Under the pieces are notes generated by a model, which saw only the letters and a list, made by a program, of their open reading frames with translations, searched no databases and was not told the DNA's origin. The position numbers were made by a program, and so were the translations under genes. Shown here piece after piece: positions 41,804 to 51,341 of a stretch of 64,000 nt of DNA; position 1 is the first letter of the stretch, and every line of letters begins with the position of its first letter. This stretch comes from Desulfurococcus sp. (GTDB lineage Archaea; Thermoproteota; Thermoprotei_A; Sulfolobales; Desulfurococcaceae), in the NCBI GenBank assembly GCA_026626905.1, contig JAPNUX010000003.1, positions 124,001 through 188,000 on the forward strand. Reading direction: 5' to 3'.

Positions 41804-44797
41804 TTGTCTAGGTATATACCACTATTAGCGTTAGCCATGATACTAGCCTCAATAGTATTCATACCCCTTCTAACAGTAGTAGAAGCCCAGGAGGTTAAAC
41901 CCGGGCCGGCATCCGATAAAATAATAGCGGTGAGAAAGACTATAGAGGAGGTACCTGACGCCCTATCAACTGGCGATATATACGCGTACCTATTCTCCGT
42001 GAGGCCTGTTCAAGCAGCAGTACTCCAGGGTATGCCGGGCATAAAACTCTACACAGCTCCAGCCGGCTTAATAGAGCTCACGCTAAACCCCGCCCCAGTG
42101 CACGTAGAAGTCTTTAAAGGTAACCTCACGTTAAGTGAGGCTGCAGCTAGACTAGGAGTACCAGAGGTAGCGATAGTCAACATATACTATAGTGATGGCA
42201 ATACTATAGTAGAGCTGGGAGCATACCCAGGTAAAGGTGTTAACCCATTAGCATTCAAGCAGATAAGATTCGCCCTCAACTACTTGATTGATAGAGCCAC
42301 TGTAACCAGCACTATAATGAGAGGGTTCGCAGTCCCAATGTACACATTCCTAAGCCAGTACGACCCTGACTACGCTTTAATAGCCGATATAGTAGCAAAA
42401 TACGAGTTCACGTACAACCCTGACTACGTTAACGCTGTTGTAACAGACATCCTAACTAAGATTGGCGCAGTAAAGGTGGGTGGGAAGTGGACTTACGAGG
42501 GTTCACCTATAACATTAAAATTCATAATAAGGCCTGAAGACGAAAGGAGGGATATAGGCTACCTGTTCTCAGCAGAGCTCAAGAAGCTAGGCTTCACTGT
42601 AGATGACATAGAGATGCCTTTCGCTCAGGCTATAGACGTAATCTATGGAACAGACCCAGCTGAATTCCAGTGGCACATATATACTGCTGGATGGGGTAAA
42701 GGCGGCATAAACCGCTACGACTCAGCTGCAATAGCCCAGTTCTGTGCTCCATGGTTCGGAAACATGCCTGGATGGCAGGAGCCAGCATTCTGGAACTACA
42801 GGAATGATAAGATAGATGACTTAACCCTGAGGATTTACAACGGCAACTATACTAGTAAAGCAGAGAGGGATGAACTATACAGGAATGCAACAGAGCTCTG
42901 TATAGATGATTCTATTAGAATATGGGTTGCCACTAGGCTAGACGCCTGGCCTGTAAGAACAGACGTCAAGGGTGTAACCTTAGATTTAGGTGCTGGGTTA
43001 AGAGGTATATGGAACCTCCGTGAGATGTACGTTGAAGGCAAGAGCGAGCTGAAAGTAGGCCACCTCTACGTCTGGACTGCATCTAGCGCTTGGAACTGGT
43101 GGGGTGGATTCTCAGACGTCTACAGTGCTGACTTCGCTGGAGTAACATACGATCCCTCGGTGTGGGCTCACCCATTCAACGGTGAGCCAATACCATTTAG
43201 GACACCCTATGCTGTAGAGACAGCTGGCCCTAAGGGAGAACTAGACGTCCCCTCGAATGCAGTAATATGGGATGTCAACGCCAAGAAGTGGGTTAACGTG
43301 GCTCCTGGAACCAAGGCTAAAAGCCGTGTTGTCTTCGACTTCAGTAAGCTCGTAGGCACAAAGTTCCACAACGGGATAACTATAACATTCGCTGATGTAG
43401 TAGGTTACCTAGCATTCCTATTCGACTTAGTATACGATCCAGTCTACAGCTCGCTGGAGCCACGGTTATCCAGCCAGGCTAAGCCGTGGGCTGACACGGT
43501 CAAAGGCTTCGTATTCGATCCTGAGAAGAAGAGGGTGACAGTGTATGTAGACTACTGGCACTTCGATGAGAACTATATTGCTTCATGGGCATCCTTCAGC
43601 CCGGTTAACCCGGTTGAAATACACGCGGTAACATTCGATCTAGCCCTTAACAGGAGAGCTGAAACAAACTACGTGCTATACCAGAGGAAGGGGTACTCTT
43701 GGTTCAGCCTTGTATGGCCAGAGCATGTGACCAAAGTAAACGAGACCTTAAAGAACTGGCGGAATAATGAGACAGCATTCAACTGGGTGAACAAGTATGC
43801 TAATGGACTACTATCATGGGATGAATGGCAGGCTAGAATAAACGCTGATATACAATGGATTGCCAAGTATAACCTCGCGTGGATAAGCTACGGTCCATTC
43901 ATGCTGACAACACTAGATACCCAGAACCAGATACTAGTGCTCGAGGCGTTCAGAGATCCATCATATCCGTTCAAGAAGGGAGACTGGTACTTCGGTGAGC
44001 CCGTCTTAACATCAATAGTATCAGTATCACTTGAGACACCAGCACCAGAGGTGCCCGGTAAGATAGTGCCAGGCCTGCCAGCAAATATAACTGTTAAACT
44101 ATCAGGTATTCCACCGTTCTCGCTGAAGTACATTGTAAAAGACCCAGCGGGTGCTATAATAGCTACTGGAAGCGGCGTAAAAGTATCTGAAGACACATTC
44201 AGCGTATCATTGAGCCCCGAGCTAACTAAGAACATGGTTTATGGAGGCAGGTACACGCTGCTACTCATAGGTACATCTGAAGAAATAGCTGTACCAACAA
44301 TCTCCAAGCAGGTTATCAGTGTAGCTTCAATATCAGAGGCTGCGAGAATTGAAGCTAAGCAGAAGCCTCTAAGCGAGGTGCTAGGTGAGGTCAGGAACGC
44401 CACGCTCCGCCAGATAGACTACATATTATCACAGCTTGAAGGACAGTTAACACCCGACTTAGATACGCTGAGGAAGCAGTTAGGGTCTGCTCTAGCAGAC
44501 ACTGCTACAGCTCTAGTAGAGCTCATTACAACATATAATAGTATAACATCAGACCAGTACAGTACATCACTCCAGAATGCCGTCTCAACTATAACAGGGC
44601 AGGTATCAACACAGCTGCAAAGCGTCCGCGGTGATGTAGCAACACTTTCACAGGAGGTAGCAAGCCTCAAGAGTAGTGTCAGCGATACACAGAATGCTGT
44701 CAGCACTCTCCAGACCTACGTTATAGTGAACATAGTGTTAACACTGGTAGCAATAATACTAGCAATAGTAGCATTAATTAGAAAGCCTAAGGCTTAA
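41804..44797 (+). CDS. ABC transporter substrate-binding protein (family 5, peptide/sugar type) with C-terminal stalk
   Basis: A 997-residue extracytoplasmic binding protein. A signal or anchor helix (about 4-28) precedes an SBP_bac_5-type fold (about 140-790), with WNYRNDKIDDLTLRIYNG typical of the C-lobe. A beta domain (about 745-850, IPPFSLKYIVKDPAGAI) follows. Then comes a heptad stalk (about 870-965, with repeated LQNAVSTI, QLQSV, LSQEVASLKS) and a C-terminal membrane helix plus KPKA tail. Two-ended anchoring with a stalk fits archaeal S-layer space. Family 5 carries peptides, cellobiose or other oligosaccharides. It precedes the dppB/dppC-like genes. Confidence 0.85.
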   Translation: MSRYIPLLALAMILASIVFIPLLTVVEAQEVKPGPASDKIIAVRKTIEEVPDALSTGDIYAYLFSVRPVQAAVLQGMPGIKLYTAPAGLIELTLNPAPVHVEVFKGNLTLSEAAARLGVPEVAIVNIYYSDGNTIVELGAYPGKGVNPLAFKQIRFALNYLIDRATVTSTIMRGFAVPMYTFLSQYDPDYALIADIVAKYEFTYNPDYVNAVVTDILTKIGAVKVGGKWTYEGSPITLKFIIRPEDERRDIGYLFSAELKKLGFTVDDIEMPFAQAIDVIYGTDPAEFQWHIYTAGWGKGGINRYDSAAIAQFCAPWFGNMPGWQEPAFWNYRNDKIDDLTLRIYNGNYTSKAERDELYRNATELCIDDSIRIWVATRLDAWPVRTDVKGVTLDLGAGLRGIWNLREMYVEGKSELKVGHLYVWTASSAWNWWGGFSDVYSADFAGVTYDPSVWAHPFNGEPIPFRTPYAVETAGPKGELDVPSNAVIWDVNAKKWVNVAPGTKAKSRVVFDFSKLVGTKFHNGITITFADVVGYLAFLFDLVYDPVYSSLEPRLSSQAKPWADTVKGFVFDPEKKRVTVYVDYWHFDENYIASWASFSPVNPVEIHAVTFDLALNRRAETNYVLYQRKGYSWFSLVWPEHVTKVNETLKNWRNNETAFNWVNKYANGLLSWDEWQARINADIQWIAKYNLAWISYGPFMLTTLDTQNQILVLEAFRDPSYPFKKGDWYFGEPVLTSIVSVSLETPAPEVPGKIVPGLPANITVKLSGIPPFSLKYIVKDPAGAIIATGSGVKVSEDTFSVSLSPELTKNMVYGGRYTLLLIGTSEEIAVPTISKQVISVASISEAARIEAKQKPLSEVLGEVRNATLRQIDYILSQLEGQLTPDLDTLRKQLGSALADTATALVELITTYNSITSDQYSTSLQNAVSTITGQVSTQLQSVRGDVATLSQEVASLKSSVSDTQNAVSTLQTYVIVNIVLTLVAIILAIVALIRKPKA

Positions 44798-44950
44798 CCC
44801 TCTAAAACTTATTTTTCCTCTTAAACCTTAAAACTTTTCTCGGAGAGCACCTCAATCCTCTAGGATTAGACTTGAGTTAATCCCGGGCTACATCAAATTT
44901 AATAAGATATTTATAGGTGTCCAATTAGTTTAAGGTTTAATGGTGGTTTA
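44798..44950. other. Spacer between binding-protein and permease genes
   Basis: Contains T-runs ATTTTT (44811-44816) and CTTTTC (about 44834-44839), likely archaeal terminators, then the hairpin AATCC-TCTA-GGATT (44854-44867), then a TATA box AGATATTTATAGG (about 44902-44914) for the permease operon. The binding protein may therefore be made in excess from its own transcript. Confidence 0.5.
44809..44816 (+). terminator. T-rich terminator after the binding-protein gene
   Basis: TTATTTTT lies 12 bases after the stop codon. Runs of T are sufficient for termination in Archaea. A second T-run follows near 44835. Confidence 0.45.
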
Positions 44951-46039
44951 ATGCCTGGTGCCGGCCGCTATATAGCTAGGCGTGGACTAATACTTCTAGC
45001 CTCATATATTGCTATAATTATTGTTATAGCAGCTATACTAGAGCTCTCAGGGTATGCTTCAGACATATACCAGGCAATGATTAGAGAGCAGGTTAGAGCT
45101 GAGGTGGAAGCACTAGTAAGAAGTGGTGGCGGTAAAATCGACCCAGCCTACGTGCAGCAGTTCAAGGAGAACCGGACCCTCCAGCTCATGAAGGAGTACG
45201 GGCTGGATAAACCAGCATACGAGCGCATGTGGCTGCTCGTGTGGAGAGCGCTAACACTGAACTTTGGTAAGACAACAGATAACATGGTTGCAGGAGTTGT
45301 ACCCACTATGCCGCCTGCCGACATAGCATACATTATCTCGATGGTTCTACCAAGAACCATCATAGTTGTCACAGTCGGTGAGCTAATAGTTATAGCCATA
45401 GCATTAGTACTAGGCCCTCGGATAGCGTACAGGCATGGAACTCTCATTGATAGAAGTATAGTAGCCTACGCAGCTTTATCAAGTGCTGTACCATTATGGT
45501 GGCTTGCAATGCTATTTATAAGAGTATTCGGCTACCAGCTTGGATGGTTCCCGACAAGCCTTAGAGGGGTGACAACGTACCTAAACAACTTCTGGTCTAA
45601 TCCATCCCAGAACTTCCTTATGGTATTATGGTATATCACGCCCCCTCTCATAGTATTCATAATAATAGCCTTAGGTAGCTGGCTCTACGGGATTAGAGCT
45701 ATGCTTCTAAGGGTGGTAAGAGAGGATTACGTGATGGTTGCAAAAGCAAAGGGGTTATCCGAGAAGGATATAACGAGGAAGTATGTTATGAGGCCTTCTC
45801 TTGTACCGATACTAACAAACGTGATCCTAGCATTAGCAGGGACGCTCGGCGGCATGATAATCACTGAGTCAGTCTTCGATTGGCCGGGGATGGGCACGCT
45901 ATACTATGCTGCAATAATATCAGGTGACGCCCTCACTATTACAGCATTGTTCGTCGTCTACGTAGGTGTATACTTAATAGCTAGATTCATCCTCGAAATA
46001 CTATACATACTGGTAGACCCCAGGGTCAGAGTAAGGTAG
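44951..46039 (+). CDS. ABC transporter permease (DppB/OppB-like)
   Basis: A 362-residue peptide/sugar-type permease. N-terminal helix, a long outside loop with YGLDKPAYERMWLLVWRALT and LNFGKT, then five helices. The coupling loop is YVMVAKAKGLSEKDITRKYV (about 260-279), followed by ALAGTLGGMIITESVFDWPG, both typical of OppB. ATG at 44951 follows GGTGG. It pairs with the larger OppC-like permease that follows after nine bases. Confidence 0.9.
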   Translation: MPGAGRYIARRGLILLASYIAIIIVIAAILELSGYASDIYQAMIREQVRAEVEALVRSGGGKIDPAYVQQFKENRTLQLMKEYGLDKPAYERMWLLVWRALTLNFGKTTDNMVAGVVPTMPPADIAYIISMVLPRTIIVVTVGELIVIAIALVLGPRIAYRHGTLIDRSIVAYAALSSAVPLWWLAMLFIRVFGYQLGWFPTSLRGVTTYLNNFWSNPSQNFLMVLWYITPPLIVFIIIALGSWLYGIRAMLLRVVREDYVMVAKAKGLSEKDITRKYVMRPSLVPILTNVILALAGTLGGMIITESVFDWPGMGTLYYAAIISGDALTITALFVVYVGVYLIARFILEILYILVDPRVRVR

Positions 46040-46048
46040 GTGAGAGGC

Positions 46049-47986
46049 ATGAAGAGCGCTAGAGAGTTGTCAACAATGGATAAAATTCGCTTGAAGATCC
46101 TAAAACCCTTTAAGAACGTGTTGAAAGAGATATGGAGCATGACCACTGGTAAGATAGCGTTAATACTAATCATCGTCTTAACCTTAATATCGATATCAGC
46201 AGCACTCACAATGCCACCAGGCTTCCTAGAGTCATGGCAGAGCGCGGCATACTGGGAGGATAACCCGATTATAGCACCGCCTTCATGGGTTAAATACCTT
46301 GGTGAGAAGATAGCTCCAAGTGTTATAGACGTGAAAACAAAGCCTGATATAAGACCGCAGTGGGATCCATCTACCGGAATACTAGTACTAACCTATAGAT
46401 TCCAGTACACACTTGATAACCCAGTACTCCCCCAAGACTACTATCTTGCTGTTGAAGCAAAGACCCTAGAGGGTAGGGCACCACAGGTTACAGTAGGCGT
46501 TAAGAGACCCGACGGTATAAACGTGGTTTTATGGGATGTACAGCTGGCTGCTCAGAGCAATGAGACTCTAGTCTCCTATAAGACTAATCCAGCAGATATA
46601 GTAAGCCAGAAATTCAATGCATTTGTAATTAAGCTTCTAGAAGAATACAATGTGACAGTATCCGAGAGCATAACAGGTGAAAATGAAGAGATAATCGCTC
46701 TCTCTAATTCAAAGCTGCTGGATGCTGTCAGCAAGAAGATAGTGCAACCCACGATAGTCCTCTCAGTATTCCAGGAGCCAGTTGATATTAGTAGATGGGT
46801 GAGCAGAAATACTGGCGCGGTAAATGAAACCCTTGGAACAATTCTAAACGGAGTTATAGCTCTTAGAAAATACCTTGAAGGCATTAATGCTCCAAGCAAA
46901 GTTCTACAGCCGGTAGCTTACGTGGAGTCTAATATAACCTACCTGGTAAGCAATATTGATAAGGTAACGTTTAGTGAAGTCTACGAGACGCTGAGAAACA
47001 GTATTCAACTTCTCAAAGAAGCATACAAGTATTCCATGCTAGAGGATGTTCCCCCTGAGGCGTCAGCTAGAATAAACGACTTACTGAGCTACGTGGATAA
47101 ACAGGTCTCTAACATGAAGACAACTGTCTCCTTTATAAACGTGGATCCAGTATTCGGAGTACTAACTGGGAATTACGTCTTTGAATTAAATGTGACTTAC
47201 ACGAATGTTACAGAGCTCCCATTGAACGCTGAATCACTTGTAAAGCAAGCTAAGTTTGTTGTGAAAGGCACAGCTTCAGGTATTCTAGGCACAATAAACA
47301 ACGGTATGGATCTAGCTACACTACTATACTATGGCTTCCCGATAGCCCTGCTAATAGGCTTAGTAGCTTCTGTCTCCTCAACGCTTATAGGGGTTATAGC
47401 TGGCATCACTAGTGGCTACTACGGTGGATGGATTGATGAAGCAATCCAGAGAACAGTTGACGTGCTGAATAATATTCCATTCCTACCGTTAATGATAATT
47501 ATTGGGAGTACAGCTCAGAAGACACTGCCTCCTGGAGCCCAGAAGTCATTCTACATAATAATGCTCTACGTCATAATACTGATAATATTCAGCTGGACTG
47601 GCCTTGCAATAGTAGTACGCTCAATGACCCTCAGCATAAAGGAGGAACCCTATGTTGAAGCTGCTAGAGCAATGGGGGCTTCCAACAAGCGGATAATATT
47701 CCACCACATATTCCCGCAGGTAATGATGTACGCTGTAGCTACACTAGTATTTAACGTTCCAGGCGCTATACTCACTGAAGCAGGGTTAAGTGTATTAGGG
47801 CTCAGGCACGGCTGGCCAACATGGGGTGCAGTGCTAGCTGAAGCCAGGACTGCAGGTATAGCCGGGTACTCAGCGTGGTGGTGGATAATACCACCAGGCT
47901 TACTATTATCAATAACATCCCTTACATTCGTGCTACTCGGTCTAGCTGTTGAGAGAATCGTAGAGCCGCGCTTGAGAACCATGTAG
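46049..47986 (+). CDS. ABC transporter permease (DppC/OppC-like) with a very large outside domain
   Basis: A 645-residue permease; usual OppC proteins have about 280-310. The first membrane helix (about 37-58) is followed by about 350 residues of outside domain (about 62-410) with beta segments, N-x-S/T sites and a helical part (ISRWVSRNTGAVNETL). Then come the regular permease helices (from about 420) with the coupling loop EEPYVEAARAMGASNKRIIF (about 530-550) and GLSVLGLRHGWPTWG. ATG at 46049 has AGGTGA upstream. The added domain may dock the stalked binding protein or form a gate (inference). Ends at the T-rich terminator at 47993. Confidence 0.87.
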   Translation: MKSARELSTMDKIRLKILKPFKNVLKEIWSMTTGKIALILIIVLTLISISAALTMPPGFLESWQSAAYWEDNPIIAPPSWVKYLGEKIAPSVIDVKTKPDIRPQWDPSTGILVLTYRFQYTLDNPVLPQDYYLAVEAKTLEGRAPQVTVGVKRPDGINVVLWDVQLAAQSNETLVSYKTNPADIVSQKFNAFVIKLLEEYNVTVSESITGENEEIIALSNSKLLDAVSKKIVQPTIVLSVFQEPVDISRWVSRNTGAVNETLGTILNGVIALRKYLEGINAPSKVLQPVAYVESNITYLVSNIDKVTFSEVYETLRNSIQLLKEAYKYSMLEDVPPEASARINDLLSYVDKQVSNMKTTVSFINVDPVFGVLTGNYVFELNVTYTNVTELPLNAESLVKQAKFVVKGTASGILGTINNGMDLATLLYYGFPIALLIGLVASVSSTLIGVIAGITSGYYGGWIDEAIQRTVDVLNNIPFLPLMIIIGSTAQKTLPPGAQKSFYIIMLYVIILIIFSWTGLAIVVRSMTLSIKEEPYVEAARAMGASNKRIIFHHIFPQVMMYAVATLVFNVPGAILTEAGLSVLGLRHGWPTWGAVLAEARTAGIAGYSAWWWIIPPGLLLSITSLTFVLLGLAVERIVEPRLRTM

Positions 47987-47992
47987 AGTAAT

Positions 47993-48014
47993 CTTTTCAT
48001 TTTTTCCATTTATT
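47993..48014 (+). terminator. T-rich terminator after the permease operon
   Basis: CTTTTCATTTTTTCCATTTATT, a T-rich stretch seven bases after the dppC-like stop codon, at the junction with the convergent radical SAM gene. Typical archaeal terminator composition. Confidence 0.55.
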
Positions 48015-48027
48015 TAACAATCATATT

Positions 48028-49107
48028 TTAATCGTTGAGAGCCCTTCCTGTTATCAGCCCATCTCTATCCTCGATTACCTCTACAGTCACCATGCTTCCA
48101 GGTTTTAACAGCCGTCTTCCAGGGAACACTGCTACGAGAAAACTCGTACCCTTCTTCTCGGCTACTCCAAGATACTCTCCTTTAAAAAGCCCTCTACCCG
48201 CGACCTCCACGGTAATCCTGTCTCCTCTTCTAGCTGGAAGAGCCAGGCGCTTTGTATACCTCATCCCCCACTCCTCCATCGTCCAGTGGAGCTTTAAGCC
48301 TGTCTCCTCTTCAACTCTGCTAATCCACGCCCAGAACTCCCTCCATGATACCTCTCTAACACCCTCTAGCTTCCTCCCTCTCTTATGCCTCACATACTTT
48401 TGAATAGTGACGGGAGGCCACTTCTTCCCTGCACCAATTTGCACAGCCCATTTTACGAGCTCGGTTACATCATCGTCGTTAACGCCAGGTAGCCATAAGG
48501 GGGTCACGTGGAGGTCTATACTTGTTTCCCTTGCAATGTATTCAGCGAGCTTCATGATCCTGCTGACACTATAGTATCTTGTACCATACAAGTAGTAGGC
48601 TTTCTCATCGCTCACCGTGTCTATACTCAAGTTTATTCTATCTAGTCCAGCATTATTCAGTCTATCTATAAGCGTCTTTGAGAGAAGCAGGCCGTGGGTC
48701 TCTAGTGCTACACTCGATACCCCAGGAACTCCTTTTAACTCCTCTACTAGGTTAACAAGCCAGGGATATGTTAACACGTCGCCCATGGAGTCTAAGAGTA
48801 CTTCAATACCTCCTCCTTTAACTCTTACAGCCTCCTCCACTCCTCTAACAATAAGCTCCGGCTCGACAAGGAACTCTGCCCACCTGCTGGATGATTCAAG
48901 TCCTGCATCAACACTGCAGAAAGCACACCTCTGGGGGCAGAGTGTCGTAGGCCTGGCCTGCAGGACATTAGTGCCTCTATCTATTACACCAAAAGCTATG
49001 TAGCCGAATGCAGGGAAACTCCCGGGAACCATGTAGATTACTCTTCCATCAGGGAACCGCCCAATTACACTTAAAACTCCTCTCACCTGGAGCCACCAGG
49101 GCTTCAA
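48028..49107 (-). CDS. Radical SAM protein with C-terminal TRAM-like domain
   Basis: A 359-residue radical SAM enzyme. The cluster motif CPQRCAFC (Cys57, Cys61, Cys64) follows an N-terminal strand. The SAM-binding GGIEVLLDSMGD and the ETHG strand follow. The last about 60 residues (VEVAGRGLFKGEYLGV, then VTVEVIEDRDGLITGRAL) look like a TRAM RNA-binding domain, found in tRNA-modifying methylthiotransferases and RumA-type enzymes. So RNA modification is plausible, but the substrate is unknown. It sits inside the transporter locus, on the opposite strand. Confidence 0.8.
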   Translation of the reverse strand: MKPWWLQVRGVLSVIGRFPDGRVIYMVPGSFPAFGYIAFGVIDRGTNVLQARPTTLCPQRCAFCSVDAGLESSSRWAEFLVEPELIVRGVEEAVRVKGGGIEVLLDSMGDVLTYPWLVNLVEELKGVPGVSSVALETHGLLLSKTLIDRLNNAGLDRINLSIDTVSDEKAYYLYGTRYYSVSRIMKLAEYIARETSIDLHVTPLWLPGVNDDDVTELVKWAVQIGAGKKWPPVTIQKYVRHKRGRKLEGVREVSWREFWAWISRVEEETGLKLHWTMEEWGMRYTKRLALPARRGDRITVEVAGRGLFKGEYLGVAEKKGTSFLVAVFPGRRLLKPGSMVTVEVIEDRDGLITGRALND

Positions 49108-49197
49108 AAACTCTACTACTCGTAATTTATTTTAATACCTGAAGCAAAGTATATACATTAACGCCCGAGAATCAGGCGTACTGCAGGTGCATGATGG

Positions 49198-50163
49198 TTG
49201 AGCGAACTGGTATTAGATGTAAAAGGCTTGAAAACGTATTTTTACACTGGTAGAGGCGTAGTAAGAGCTGTCGACGATGTATCATTCACGCTGGGTAAGG
49301 GTGAAAGCTTAGGAATAGCTGGTGAATCAGGCTGCGGGAAGAGTACTCTAGCATACTCGTTGATCAGGCTGGTGCCTCCCCCAGGAAGAATAGTTGGAGG
49401 CCAGGTATTCTTCAGAGGTAAGAATATCCTCGAGATGAGTGAAGAAGAGTTTAGACGAGATGTTAGATGGAAGGGTATATCCATGATATTCCAGGGTGCA
49501 ATGAACGCTTTAAACCCAGTCTACACGATAGGCGATCAAATGGCTGAAGTCCTAATGATACACCAGGGTTACACTAAGAGTGAAGCATTAGAGGCAGCCG
49601 GTAAGATGCTCGAGCTGGTTGGCATAGACCGTAGAAGACTGAAGAGCTATCCTCACGAGTTAAGCGGCGGCATGAAGCAGCGTATTGTAATAGCCATGGC
49701 TCTCCTACTGAATCCACCTGTAGTGATCGCAGACGAGCCTACAACAGCCCTTGACGTAGTTGTCCAAGCCCAGATAATAAACCTCTTGAAGAGGCTTAAG
49801 AAAGAGCTAGGTATCTCCATAATATTCATATCGCACGACTTAAGCATTATAGCAGAGGTAGCTGATAAGATAGCAGTAATGTATGGAGGGGAAATCGTGG
49901 AGTACGGGCCGAGTGAAGCTGTATTCAACAACCCGTTACACCCCTACACTATAGGATTACTGGGCAGTATACCCAGGCTACGCGGAGAGCTGAAGGATTT
50001 AACGTGGATTCCAGGCTTCCCACCAGACTTAGCTAACCCGCCACCCGGCTGCAGGTTTGCTCCTAGATGCCCGAGGGTTTTCGAGAAGTGTGGTGAGAAG
50101 CCTCCTGTAATCGAGGTGGAGCCAGGCCACTACGTTAAATGCTGGCTCTACGCTAAGAGGTGA
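49198..50163 (+). CDS. ABC transporter ATP-binding protein (DppD/OppD-like)
   Basis: A 321-residue ATPase of the peptide/sugar ABC family. Walker A GESGCGKST, signature LSGGMKQRIVIAMAL, Walker B VIADEPTTALD, switch ISHDLS. The C-terminal oligopeptide-transporter domain has the Fe-S-type Cys pattern CRFAPRCPRVFEKC, ending HYVKCWLY. TTG at 49198 follows AGGTG. TATA-like AAGTATATACATT lies about 50 bases upstream, so this operon half has its own promoter. It works with the OppF-like ATPase and the permeases 1-4 kb upstream. Confidence 0.91.
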   Translation: MSELVLDVKGLKTYFYTGRGVVRAVDDVSFTLGKGESLGIAGESGCGKSTLAYSLIRLVPPPGRIVGGQVFFRGKNILEMSEEEFRRDVRWKGISMIFQGAMNALNPVYTIGDQMAEVLMIHQGYTKSEALEAAGKMLELVGIDRRRLKSYPHELSGGMKQRIVIAMALLLNPPVVIADEPTTALDVVVQAQIINLLKRLKKELGISIIFISHDLSIIAEVADKIAVMYGGEIVEYGPSEAVFNNPLHPYTIGLLGSIPRLRGELKDLTWIPGFPPDLANPPPGCRFAPRCPRVFEKCGEKPPVIEVEPGHYVKCWLYAKR

Positions 50164-50169
50164 TAGACT

Positions 50170-51285
50170 ATGAGTCAAGGTGGATACGAGCCTGTAATAT
50201 CCCCGCAAACTATTCTCTTCGTTAAAAACTTGAAAGTATACTTCCCAGTGAGGAGAGGCTTAACAGATGTACTGTTTAGAAGACCCCCACTATACGTTAA
50301 AGCTGTAGATGGAGTATCCTTCGAGGTGCGTAAGGGAGAAGTTTTCACGCTAGCCGGTGAATCAGGATGTGGTAAGACGACAACCGGTAAAGCTATATTA
50401 AGACTCGTAGACCCTACAGAGGGAGTAATAGGGTATCTACCCTCAAAGAGTGTGATCGAGGAGTTAGAAAAAACAGGTTCAATAAAAACTGTAAGCGAGC
50501 ATGGCCATATAGATATTGCATCCCTCGATGAGAAGTCGCTGAAGCCTCTCAGGAAAGACATGCAGATGATATGGCAGGATCCATACGGAAGCCTTAACCC
50601 GAGGAGAACTATATATGAGATTCTAGAGGAGCCTCTAGCAATACACAACATAGGTTTAAGCCGCGAGGATAGATACGATATTGTTGCAAAAGCTCTCGAA
50701 TCAGTCAAGCTAACCCCGCCCGAAGACTACGTTGATAGATACCCGCACATGCTGTCAGGCGGTCAGAGGCAGAGGGTAGTGATAGCGAGAGCCCTCATAT
50801 TAAACCCGAGTTTCGTTGTAGCAGACGAGCCTGTCTCAATGCTGGATGTCTCTATTAGAGCCGAGATACTCCAGTTGATGCTTGAATTGAAGGAGAAGCT
50901 TGGGTTAACATACTTATTCATAACCCACGATCTAGCTATAGCAAGATACATATCCAATAAGCTAGCAGTAATGTACCTCGGGCAGATCGTAGAGTTCGGT
51001 GACACCGAGAAAGTCATCAGGAACCCGCTGCACCCCTACACTAAAGCTCTGCTTGAAGCTGTCCCAGAACCCGATCCATCTCGAAGACTAGTAATCAAGG
51101 AGATCCCCATCAAAGGTGAAGTACCCTCTCCAATAAACGTTCCAAAAGGGTGTAGATTCCACCCGAGATGCGTTGCACTGGACGGGAAGCCCGAGCTAAG
51201 AGAGTACTGTACAGTGAAGGAGCCGCCTATGGTTGAAGTAGAGCCAGGCCACTACGTTAAATGCTGGCTCTACGCTAGAAAATAG
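50170..51285 (+). CDS. ABC transporter ATP-binding protein (DppF/OppF-like)
   Basis: A 371-residue partner ATPase. Walker A GESGCGKTTTGKAI, an insertion (about 95-130) carrying SVIEELEKTGSIKTVSEHGH that is longer than in most OppF, signature LSGGQRQRVVIARAL, Walker B VVADEPVSMLD, and the C-terminal CRFHPRCVALDG...CTVKEPP plus HYVKCWLYARK, the same Fe-S-type tail as DppD. Starts six bases after the dppD-like stop. The tails of both ATPases end in near-identical VEVEPGHYVKCWLYA segments. Confidence 0.91.
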   Translation: MSQGGYEPVISPQTILFVKNLKVYFPVRRGLTDVLFRRPPLYVKAVDGVSFEVRKGEVFTLAGESGCGKTTTGKAILRLVDPTEGVIGYLPSKSVIEELEKTGSIKTVSEHGHIDIASLDEKSLKPLRKDMQMIWQDPYGSLNPRRTIYEILEEPLAIHNIGLSREDRYDIVAKALESVKLTPPEDYVDRYPHMLSGGQRQRVVIARALILNPSFVVADEPVSMLDVSIRAEILQLMLELKEKLGLTYLFITHDLAIARYISNKLAVMYLGQIVEFGDTEKVIRNPLHPYTKALLEAVPEPDPSRRLVIKEIPIKGEVPSPINVPKGCRFHPRCVALDGKPELREYCTVKEPPMVEVEPGHYVKCWLYARK

Positions 51286-51341
51286 CATAGGAAAGCATTT
51301 TAGCTCGAAGACACCTTAATTCACAGGCTAGGTGTTTCAGC

